A DNA stretch of 64,000 bases from Paramecium tetraurelia (lineage: Eukaryota > Ciliophora > Oligohymenophorea > Peniculida > Parameciidae), in NCBI RefSeq assembly GCF_000165425.1, contig NW_001799255.1, positions 186,001 through 250,000 on the forward strand. Reading direction: 5' to 3'. Positions 38,442 through 48,738 of this stretch are shown piece by piece (positions within the stretch are counted from its first letter, which is position 1; the number at the start of each line of letters is the position of its first letter). The position numbers and the translations under genes are program-made. The notes under the pieces are model-generated. The model worked only from the letters and a program-made list of their open reading frames with translations. It had not been told where the DNA came from and did not search any database.

Positions 38442-39622
38442 ATTTTAAAATTTAGATTTTCAAGTAATAAATTTACCTTTTAAATTCCGAGGATAGAAAA
38501 ATAGAATTGATTTAAATTAATGCAGATACTTTGTAAGTTAAGAACATAATTCCAATATAATGAATAATATTAAATCATTATTACTAGAAGATTCTTTAAC
38601 TTTTCTTACATCTCCAAAATGCCAATTTGAAAATCATGGACATTTTTTTATCTAAGCTCATTCTAATTACAAAAATCCAAAAGAAAAGTGTATTATATGA
38701 ACATAAATTCTATTGACCAATAATTTTGAAATTTACACAGTTCTTTATTAATGTAATATCATTTTTGTTAATTATTTGATTGATTTTGATTAAAATTGAT
38801 ATATTGCTAGAACTATCAAATAAAAATTGGTATGCCATATATATCGACCTAAATAGCTATCTATTCTATTAAGGGTGATATTTATTTTTCTAGGTTATTT
38901 CTCTCATATTATCATATTGTTCTTTAATTTTAGAAAAAATTCATAGCGAACATTATCAACTCTCTGTTGTTACATTTGCAACCTAAATTAAGGTCTGGCA
39001 AATTCAGTTTTAATCTTTAGTTTGGATTTGATAACTTGTCAAATTAGTTTATATCGATTTAATCATAGTAGAATGACCATGAGAATTATTAATGAATTTT
39101 AAATAGCTATCTAAAATTAAACGTAATCATAAAATAAATCAAGTATATATTGGTATTCCTGTCAATTTTGTGTATTCGACTTTATTTCATATCATTGCAT
39201 AATGATGATTGTTTCAATGATTTCTATTTTATTCATAATTTTAATATCACTTTCATTCTGATCCTTTTAAATAAACAGCATTTAAATTTCGTTATTATAA
39301 ATTCATTTCTAAGCAATTGAGCTAGCAAATTTATAAACTTCTTTTTAATTTGAATAATAATCTTTTATTTAAAACAATCCAAGGATGATTTTGAAGTATG
39401 ACCCAATTTTAATAAAAATATAATACTATCAAAACTTATAAAACAAATCACTTAGACAATAATTTAACTAGTAATATATATAGAGAATACTAAACAAAAA
39501 GGGATTATTTCTATAGAATGTAATTCAAAAGATTTCCTTTAAGGTTGATCAGAGAAACGGTAAATGCTAAATGGATTGAAAAATGTAGCCAAATTATGAA
39601 AATAATGATTAAATGTATTATA
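38442..39622. other. AT-rich region with one 87-aa candidate ORF (38832-39095, plus)
   Basis: Mostly low-complexity sequence between the kelch-like gene and the 3' end of the minus-strand kinase. One frame, ATG 38832 to TGA 39093-39095, is open for 87 residues with fair composition (LLLHLQPKLRSGKFSFNLQF, DNLSNQFISIQSQQ). It has no homology I can name and may be chance. Confidence 0.3.
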
Positions 39623-41777
39623 TCATTTTGCTCTCATAAACTGAGTGGCTTATTACTTTTTCTTTTTAATAGCTTCATTGATTTTGGCATCAGAATCTGG
39701 TTTCTTCTATAGATTAAACAACATAGGAGACATCTTCAAAAATGCTACATTTGTTTAATTAATGGCTTCGAAGTCTTCAAAAACTTTAAGAGAAATTGAA
39801 GTCTTAACCGAATCGTCTAAATTATTAATAGATTATACTTTCTTTTTTATCTCCAAAGGATGGCTCATCACTCTTATTTTTCTTATCAACCCATCTCACA
39901 CTTTTTTAATCTCCACCTCCTTCACCAGTATTCGAATGTACGGCACTTTTATTTCTGTTCTTGAGAGTTTGACTCTTAAAGTTTGTAAACTATTGCTATT
40001 TGCTATTAGCTGATTTGTTTCTCATAGATTGTTTCATTTTTTCATCTAAAAGTAAAATTGAAAATGTTACTGTTTGATTTGATTGATTAAATAGATCTTT
40101 AGGTTTTAACTGTTTTCTAACTATTACGATGATAGAAAGATTTTAAATCATTTGTATGATAAGAGAAATCATTATTAAAATCAGGTTATGATCCATCGAC
40201 TGAGTTATAATGGCTATAATGAGATTTCTTCATTGTTTAATATGAATTCCTTCTTTCAAGTTCGGAATCTATAAACTATAATTCATATATAGAACCTGCT
40301 TATTGTTCATACTCATGAGAAGTATGCATAAGAATCCATTCATTTTTGAGTACATCAGCACAAGTATATCTATCAGCAGGCTTTCTTGCCAACATTTTCT
40401 TTAACAAATGTTTGCATTCACTGCTGATATTATCCCAAACTGATTTCTAAAAACTGATTTCACATTTTCTATTATCTTCCAGAACTGCTTAATAATTCTT
40501 TCCTTTAAAACAGGAAATGCCTGATATTAACTATGATGATATAGGAGATTTTACTGAATAAAAGATGACTCCAACTGAAAACACATCACCCTTATCAATA
40601 TATGGGAATAATTTGAAAATTTCAGGAGGTATATAACCAGGAGTTCCTGCCTTTGATACTAGTTCCTTGTGATTAATAGGTTCTGCAAATCCAAAATCAA
40701 CTAATTTAATGATGTATTGATCTCTTGATTTCATCATAATGTTTTCTAATTTGAGATCTCTATGTACGAATTCATTTCTAAATAGTTATTCTAATATTAT
40801 ACATATGCATTTCGTGTAATGCTTCACATACACCTTTTAACATGACTGCAGCTTCCTTTTCAGGGATTCTTTTCTTTTCCTTAATGAGACTATACAAATC
40901 TCCATCTGAGACTATCTCCATGATTAGTATCAATTTCTCTTTCTCTTAGATGACATCGTACAATCGAATTATGCCAGGGTGAATAACTTTACGCAAAACC
41001 ATGATTTCGTTTTTTATCATAAGCTCAGCTTTAATAAGGAACAAATGGTACCACAAATTTAGATTTATGTTGAGATTGTTCAAATGTTTCCTTGAAGTAT
41101 GTCTTGGCTGCATACATTTAGTCGTTGGATAGATTCTTTACTTTATACACCTATTAATCACATTTATCAAATACTGATGCGAAAGATCCTTTGCCCAAGA
41201 GTTCCATCTAAGTATAGAGTTTGTCCAATCCAGAAACTATGCAATAATCTTTGAGATGATTGAAGAATTCAAGGGTCAATTGAGGTTTTCCATCAAATAT
41301 TGATATTGAGAGTCCTTAATACTTTTCGATTTAAACAATAAGTAACGAATCTTTTTTGCTTTTTTGTTCCAACAGATGAGCCACATAATCCATAGTTATT
41401 TATAAATATCCCTTTGCTACTTTATCAGATTCCTTAATTATATTTAAATGTGAAACCTTTTTGTAGTAACTAAGTGTCCCATCCTTACTTAATTTGAAAA
41501 AATAACCCTTGGTTACCTTTTTCTTTTTCCCCACCCTCAACATTATAGCCTGAAATCTGAGATTGTCTTTGCTAGGATAAACATTCTTGCAATTTTTGCG
41601 ATCCCAAAATCTCGTTTAATTGACCAGTGCCGGTTAGGGGGCAAAAAATGGCCACACAACTTCTGGTTCACCTTAATGCTTCAATGGGCTTTATTATTTC
41701 ACTTATTTCAAGGGCTTATCATTCTTAATTGCAGATCCCTGTGTTTAAGTTTTAGGTTAGGTAGCTTCTCCTTTCAT
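39623..41777 (-). CDS. PH-domain plus CaMK-like protein kinase
   Basis: From ATG 41777: a basic, Gln-rich leader, then a PH-like domain (KKKKVTKGYFFKLSKDGTLS, YYKK; FFNHLKDYCIVSGLD), then the kinase: MELLGKGSFASVF, YAAKTYFKE, LIMEIVSDGDLYSLI, HRDLKLENIMM, DFGFAEP, GTPGYIPPEIF, DVFSVGVIFY, RKPADRYTCADVL and NEWIL. It shares the PH-kinase order and the LxGKGSFA P-loop with the gene at 22974-24512. The tail is Ser/Gln/Asn-rich and ends with a Lys-rich helix (INEAIKKKKQQ) at TGA 39623. Several short introns are needed, including one splitting HRD from the preceding helix. A lipid-targeted signalling kinase is likely; substrates unknown. Confidence 0.85.
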
Positions 41778-42109
41778 TTTTTAATTTAATAATAATAATA
41801 TTATAGTGCTAATAAATATATTCCACAATTTCACACTTAAATTAATTCCAATCTCCTTGGGTATTCGTAATGCAAGATCTTAATAAAATTATTGTTGTAT
41901 AAAAATTCAAATTTAACTAAAATTTTTAATTCTTCAAAAATAAAGTAATTAATGCTCATTTAATTTACAAATATAAGCTTTCTATTGCGAATTCGCTTAT
42001 AAGATTACTTTTGTCATTTAAAATCGTATGTTTCTTGCATTTTAATTATTTCAAATATAACAATCTTTAATTTATTCAATTATTTATCAATGTTTATATA
42101 ATTTTTATT
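41778..42109. other. Shared upstream region of two divergent genes
   Basis: AT-rich 330 bp between the starts of the PH-domain kinase (minus) and the coiled-coil gene (plus). No open frame of note; no promoter motif stands out. Confidence 0.4.
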
Positions 42110-43678
42110 ATGAAAGGAGACGTTGAATTATCAAAATTGTAGATTCGATTGGGTGATGTCAGAGTACCATCATATTTAAAGTTGATTGAGGAAACTGAAC
42201 AAACTCATACAAATATACTCAAAACTCTTCAAAACATCTAAATTAAGGATATTTAAGTACAATCACAAGTTTGATCTTTTAGGATCTATTTTACATTCTT
42301 AAACCAACCTAACAACTTTACAATTGTGTCTGTGGTTTATTATGCCTTGTGGCTGGAGTTGATAAATCTATCACAACTGACTATTTGTTTTTATAATAGA
42401 GAGATTGGGTAGCTAGTTAGAGTCAATTCTGTAAAAGCTATGAATAAATCAACGCAATTTTGTCTAATCTGTAATAAAATCTGATAAAAAAGAAGATCAA
42501 TATTTCTAACATAAAGGAGGCTCAAAAGTATCATAAGGAAGAAATAAAAGGTCAAGTCTATTCGGTATCTGATAAACTTGAGAAGATTTTGACTTTGTCA
42601 ATTAACTATTATACTTCATTCTATAAGATAATGAAATTCAATCAAAAGTACGAGTAGCAATCCAAGACTCCTCAAGAAAAGAGTTCAGATGAATTAAAAT
42701 CTTATATGTTGTCAAAATTAAACAATAATTTTTAAGATGATGATTCAGAAGGTAAAGTTGAAGAAGACACTGAAATATAAAATGAATTAGTTTAATAAAT
42801 CCCACCCACTCCTAAGGATCAACAACAAACTACATTTAAAATGCTGAGTAGATTTAAAGATTTTAACTCATACAAGAAAGGAATTGCTGAAAATCGAAAG
42901 ACCTCAAAAAGTCCAAATTTGCCAAGCTATTCAACTACTTCCAAAAAATAATATTATTAATCTAAATCACCGATATCAAGTCAAAATAAAAATCACGATA
43001 ACAACTACCCTACAAATGAATATATGAGCTTTTAAGATCATGTAAGTGTGAAAAGTTTTCAAACCTAACCTCAAGAGTAATTTAATAGTCCAAAGAATAA
43101 TTAAAGTAACAAAGTTGTTTAACAAAAATCTTCTTAATCTAAATCTCCTGTAATTGCTGTTAGGTAGAAAGAGCCTTTGAAGAAATATGTTGTGTAATTG
43201 CCAGAGGCTCCAAATTTAAATAAATTAATTGAATAGATATAGAATAATGATCCACATATTGAAAGGTAGTTGAAACAAGAATTAGAAATAATTTAAAAAT
43301 AGATTAATAAATTGGAAGCCAAGAAAAATTAATTAAAATGGCAAGATGAAAGATAGGTTTATATTTGTGATTAAATTGTAGAGTAAGAAAATTAGAGACC
43401 AATATGAGTAGTAATATTTGAGTGAGCAAATAGAATAAAGTAAACAGTTCTTAGAAAATAGACAAAAATTTAAGGAAGAGCAAAAAGTGAAGTAGAAGAA
43501 AGACTTCAAAAAGTAGATATAAATATAGAATGAGGCTCAGGACTTCTAACAGTAGAGAGTTTGGAGTCTGTTTAAGGAATTGGAGAGAAGTATTATGCAG
43601 AAAGAGGCATTACAAAAGGATGCTTCGCGGATGGAGTAATAGGTTTGTATAAAAAATTAAGGAATTTAAAAATATTGA
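42110..43678 (+). CDS. Coiled-coil protein with possible dynein-stalk-like segment
   Basis: ATG 42110 gives LGDVRVPSYLKLIEETEQ; a short intron near 42258 leads to DLFYILKPTQQLYNCVCGLL, then LVAGVDKSITTD ... RDWVASQSQFCKSYEQI, INISNIKEAQKYHKEE and SVSDKLEKILTLSINYYT with SFYK. The order (helix with xxxxPxxx, hydrophobic helix, W, paired helices ending Y...Y) recalls the microtubule-binding tip of dynein heavy chains. This is a pattern match by eye only. A Ser/Gln-rich middle follows (SKSPISSQNK; KSPVIAVRQKE). After a 25-nt intron, a long basic coiled coil (QYLSEQIEQSKQFLENRQ) runs to TGA 43676. A cytoskeletal role fits but is unproven. Confidence 0.65.
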
Positions 43679-43714
43679 AAAATCTAAATAAATATTTTAA
43701 ATAATTAATCATCA

Positions 43715-43959
43715 ATGGCCAAGTCTAAGAATGCAACAAGTCATCATAATGCCCGTAAGCATCACAGAAATGGTATTAAGAAGCTTCCAAATCAAAGATA
43801 TACCTCATTGAATGGAGTAATTAATCCTATAAAATAAAGTGTAATTAAAGATTCGCAAAAAATAGAAGATTTGCTATAAAGAATGACCCATCCATCAAAA
43901 AGAATAAGAGTGTTGAAACAAGATTGGCTAAGAGAAAGGCTAAGAAAAATATCCATTGA
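43715..43959 (+). CDS. RPL29: 60S ribosomal protein eL29
   Basis: Component of the large ribosomal subunit. The start [20 protein letters not shown] matches the invariant eL29 N-terminus; [14 protein letters not shown] follows. A 23-nt intron (43817-43839) then joins to [37 protein letters not shown] and IH before TGA 43957-43959. About 73 residues, near the size of yeast eL29. The usual MDPKF box is changed to CNQRF if the intron is placed correctly. Strong GC-richer codons suit high expression. Confidence 0.92.
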
Positions 43960-44018
43960 TCATGAAATACAAATAAAATTATCATACATTAAATTGCTAA
44001 ATTCATATGTATAAAGTG

Positions 44019-45354
44019 TCAAATATTGACAACTGATTTGTTATTTTCAAATCCTAGTTTCTAATAGATCAGATTATTAGTTGAAATCAAGACTTATTAC
44101 CTTTCCATTAATTGCTTGAAGTCATTTTTCAAGAGACTGAATTAATTAGTGATTTCTTCATTCAAACTATTCTCATCCTATTTGGTTTTATGCTATCTGT
44201 GTGTCATTTTAAAATTAATCAAAGTCTGTTTTAATCTAACTATTAATTGATGGTGTTATTTTCGAGTCAAAGTCCCATTTCTAAAATAATATTTGAATTT
44301 TTATTACTTATAACCAAGAGCAGCTTTGGCTGTAAGTATGATAACTAAGGCAGCTTCATGCTTAAGTTTTTCTCTTAAGGCAACTCTCTCTAAAACAGTG
44401 ATTGCATGTCCTTCAAGGGAAGTGACCTTGAGAGATTCAATTAAAGTAACAACCATAACTGAAACTACGAAGATTCCAAGAACACAAACTATAAATATAA
44501 CAAATCTGCCTAGATCAGTTCTAGTGTAGAAATCACCATAACCTACAGTCGTTATTGTAATAATGATATTCCATAGAGCATTTTCAAACAGTCCTAGATT
44601 GTTGCTTGAAGAATCATTTCTTGAGAGTGGTCTTTCGCAAATCCTTACTGCATATCCGAAGATACAGATTAAAGAGATCAATGCTATAAATAAGGCAGTG
44701 TACGGCATTGTTCTTAGTAAGGATTTGGCCACAAACATGTAATTGGATTCACATGCGTATAAATTACAAACTCTTTAAGTTCTGTTGTTGTACCAGAAAG
44801 TAAGGGTTAACAGAGTTCTATATAAGTAGATAACTCTGCAAATCATAATCAAAGCTAAGATCTCATTCACCTTGATATAGGCTTCACTTCCTTAAATTGA
44901 ATTGTAAAAGTTGACTCTGATTCCTTTAGTAAATGGGAGTGGAATAATACAATATACTGCTAATTCTATGAGCATAGGTAGCCAATCATCAGTATGCCAT
45001 ATTTAATCACCTGGAGCCATCGATTTTCTTGATTTCATCCATTCAATATGAGCTTAATAACGATAAACAGTTAAAAAAACCAATAGACATGATGATACAA
45101 ATACTAACCATAATAACCATAAAGAAATCTAAAATTATCTTTAACATTACATCTTTCATGGGATCATCGTCAGTAATTTCTTCATATTCTAAATCATATT
45201 AGATAACACTAATTCCTAATCCCATTAAATTGAATGCAAAACAAACCTACTCCATAAATAAAAATTTGTGAAAATACATTTTTGTTACCTATCAAATATT
45301 CCCAGATAATACTTTTCCATCCTCCAACCCTCCTAATTACTAGGAATTAGCCAT
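44019..45354 (-). CDS. SK-type (Ca2+-activated, small-conductance-like) K+ channel, copy A
   Basis: Six-helix K+ channel subunit. ATG 45354 starts MANSQQLGGLEDGK; introns follow. S1 is FNLMGLGISVIQYDL; S4-like segment CRVIYLYRTLLTLTFWYNNR has few charges, as in SK channels; the pore is ITITTVGYGDFY and S6 GRFVIFIVCVLGIFVVSVMV. After S6, ESLKVTSLEGHAITVLERVA and REKLKHEAALVIILTAKAAL occupy the place of the calmodulin-binding domain of SK channels, followed by a helical tail to TGA 44019. In Paramecium, Ca2+-activated K+ currents end the action potential and shape swimming. Ca2+ gating here is inferred from family position. It is the downstream member of a tandem pair. Confidence 0.85.
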
Positions 45355-45614
45355 AAATATTTCAGCAAGCGATATTTTGTTTTAATCTGCTTTCCTTACC
45401 AATTGATCGTTCTCTTATTACCTTCGATTTTGGTTTTACTAATGAAAGCAATAATCATTAAAGTTACATTGCTCATCTTAGCTGTTAAACCTCCTGTTCT
45501 TCCTTTCATTTATATTATATTATTATATTATTATTTTATTTCAAATTCCAAACTCAATTTTAACATTCAAATGTTCTCTTCTTTACTTTGAGTCATGGAA
45601 CCATCATAAAGATG

Positions 45615-46964
45615 TCACTTCTTTTCTGATAAAACGACATTCAACTTTTCCATCAATTATTTTGAAAGTTACTCTTATTTTTCTAATTTTTCCATCACTA
45701 ATCTGACATCCCAATTTTATTCATTTCTTAATTACTTTAGATCCAATCCCAAAAATCCAATATGATTTATAATATTTGCACTTTAATCGTCCAATCCAAA
45801 TTTGTTCTATTGTTGCAATGCAAACTTGAAATTATGCAAAGCTAATCTTAAATCTATCTCTATTTAATGTTATTTTTTTTCTGTCAAAGTACCATTCCTT
45901 CAATTATTAACGTAAATTTACCTCCATCTAAATGCTTGTTACATACTTAATTTAATCACTTGGGCAGCTTAGTTTTTGACTATTTCACGCAAACGTATTC
46001 TTTCCAAAAGGGACATGGTCTAACTCTCAATGGGTGTTGCTTTGAGTGATTCAATAAAAGCCACAATCATGACAGACATTAAAAATACTCCAACAATACA
46101 AACTATTATAACAACAAATCTGCCTAAATCTGTCCTAGGATAGTAATCACCATAACCAACAAATGTTATTGTTATAATAATACACCAAACACTATTATAA
46201 TATACTCCCAAATTATCAATATTTTCATTAAATCTTGTTAATGGTCTTTCACAAATTCTTAATTGATAGCCAAACACAAAAATAAGGGATAATAACATTA
46301 AAAATTAAGTAAGGTAAGGAGATGTTTTTAAAAGAGATTTTACAACAAACAAATAGTTATGCTCGCAAGAATAGAGATCGCAAACTCTTAATGTTCTATT
46401 GCTGGACCAAAACGTCAACGTCAAGACTGTCCTATAGAGATAGATTGCTCTAACGACCATTAATAGTGTAAGCATTTCATTGATATGATAATAGGCTTCT
46501 GCTCCCTGAGCCACATTGTAAAAAGAAATCCTCACGGTCTCTGTTATTGATAAAGGTATTAGACAGTATACTCCAATCTCAATTATCATGTAGAAATTCT
46601 CATCGATTTCATAGAATTTTTCTCTTGGGCCAATCACTCCTCTAGACTTTAACCATTTTATTTTGGTCTAATAACGATAAAATGTAAAGTATATCAAGAG
46701 AAGTGATGAACCAGCTATCATCCATAGCAGCCATTACGATATCTAATCTACATGATTTCTATACATCTCTAAATGGATCATCAGAGTCGTATTCTTCAAA
46801 TTCCAATTCATACTAGATTGCTGCCAAAATTATCCCAACGAGATTGAAGACAAAGCAAACTTTCTCCATGAATTCAAATTTCAGAAAATAGAGATTTGTA
46901 ACCTAGTAGTAGAACTAATCATACTCTTCCATCTTCTAAGCCCTTAAGCCCTATTATTTTCATT
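45615..46964 (-). CDS. SK-type K+ channel, copy B
   Basis: Paralogue of copy A, same strand, 260 bp upstream of it. ATG 46964 gives MKIIGLKGLEDGR, then a 22-nt intron (GTATGA...CTAG) and VTNLYFLKFEFMEKVCFVFN. The S4-like segment is VVRAIYLYRTVLTLTFWSSN, the pore ITITFVGYGDYYPRTDL, and S6 GRFVVIIVCIVGVFLMSVMI. The post-S6 region (ESQTMSLLERIRLREIVKNQ) and RWRNGTLTEKKQHQ align with copy A's RNGTLTRKQHHQ. The C-terminus is a coiled coil (LVMEKLEKQEQLSKQLMEK) ending at TGA 45615. Divergence from copy A is spread over the whole length, so the duplication is not recent. Confidence 0.87.
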
Positions 46965-46992
46965 TATAATTTTTATATGAAAAATAATCGTA

Positions 46993-48649
46993 TCACTTTT
47001 TATTAACACATTAATTAATCAAGTCAAGCTTCTGCATCAATGCAAACTACTAATTACTAACTGTCGTAATCAGTTTAATTACCTATCCTAATACTTGCTA
47101 ATTGTAGTTGAAAATTTAAATCATCTCTACTTGATTGGGCAATTATAACATCTTATCCATGTATTCTTATTAAATACACCCTTGCGTGATCTGACTTGAC
47201 TGTGTTTATAGGGGATTCGCTTCAGAATCATTTTACGGTTAAACTTCTCCTCGCTAACATTATAATGAAGATTAATTTGTAGGATTAGTTTGATCCCTCA
47301 ATTGAGAAGTACATACTTAATAAATTTGGGGTTGCTGTTATAATTTGAGTGATTCTATAGGTAAATTATGATCCAACTTTTCAGGTGGTTATGTCATATT
47401 CTAATGCTAAGAATTAGAAGTCTTTTATTCTACTTATTGCTATTATTTATTTAACTACTCATGTGATTCTACATTAGAATTGATTATTCGCTCTTCTGTG
47501 AAATTTAATACTGGTTATTATTAATTTACCTAAAGAGAATTGTGATCCTGGTTTTATTGAAAATGTTGAATTTTTTAAGAGATTTAATTTTAATTCGTAT
47601 GATTTACTTATATTTTATTTTGTATCTACTGAGTTTATTATTAAGTGACTCCATGTTCGAACATCTTATTTTATCTGATTGCAAACTATTATTATTATAC
47701 TGGATTCTATGCCTTTTTCTTACTTAGAAGAGTCAGATCTGACAAAGTTTATAGTTTATTACTTATATCTTATTTTTTGAAACTTTATTTTGATTTTATT
47801 TTTGAGGTTTCAATTATTTAATTTTACTTAATGGCCTCTTTATCAAGTACAATTAAGGATTTGTGTTGTTTTTCATTTCTTGATTAATTTGTCTATTCTA
47901 TTAATTTAATTTAACTCATTCCCTATTAGTCTTTTTCCTTCTCCAGACGTATTAAATTATTCATCTAATTAAGCTATTATTTTTATATTTTTTATGAATA
48001 AAATTAATCTTGATTTTATTGAACCTTGATATCTATATTTTAAGATAAACTTCCTTTATGATTTTATTATTTGTTTGATACCTCCTATTTTTCATGTTGT
48101 TATAATAAATTTTTGTTTGAATGAAATCGATTGGCATTCTAATTTTCTTATAAACTTTTTTCTTGGGTTTTACAATCTTCAAATGATTGTTATTAAGATT
48201 ATCTAATAACTAAATTGATATGTTTTGTTTAAGCTTTTTCAAGTGTTTTATCAGCACTTGATTTGGTTGAATCAATTTTATTAATTTTTACCTTTATTTT
48301 TGAGACTTCGTTCACTTTTATATCTTTTTTTGGTGATTTAAATGAAATCTGTATTTATTTCTTTTGAGCATCCTCCTCCTTAACCAAATTTTATTTATTT
48401 AACAACCCTTTGTTTTCCACTCCACTTCCAATAAATTAACATTCCGTATCTTCGACTGGTGATATATCTATTTCAAAATCTTCTTCAACTCTTTTCTCTT
48501 CCAACCACTAATGAATTGTTTAATATGGGATTTTGAGTATATAGCTTACGTATTTAATATCAACCTCATTTGGATTGTCTCCCAATTTTTCTAAGGCGGA
48601 TAGTTTCAAATCTATGTCACTTTAGACTTGTAAATTCATCAGAATATTT
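46993..48649 (-). CDS. Gln-rich protein with homeodomain-like N-terminal helices
   Basis: From ATG 48649 the frame is free of TGA for about 550 codons. The span is not a multiple of three, so at least one short intron is needed. The N-terminus (LSALEKLGDNPNEVDIKYVS then YILKIPYQTIHQWLEEKR) looks like the last two helices of a homeodomain-like DNA-binding unit; the pattern is weak, and the WF of true homeodomains is WL. The rest is Q/N/K/S-rich, low complexity and probably disordered, ending LMQKLDLINQCVNKK. Transcription factor is possible, not shown. It lies 28 bp upstream of the SK copy B start, on the same strand. Confidence 0.6.
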
Positions 48650-48738
48650 TGATTAATATTTTTGGGGTTTGATAAGTGGTTTTCAAATATAAACAGGAGA
48701 TTTGGACTTAATTTTTTTGTTTTTTATTATATATTAAT

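Noticed and set aside
44326-44529. 67-codon plus-strand frame
   Set aside because: Antisense to the pore and post-S6 region of SK channel copy A.
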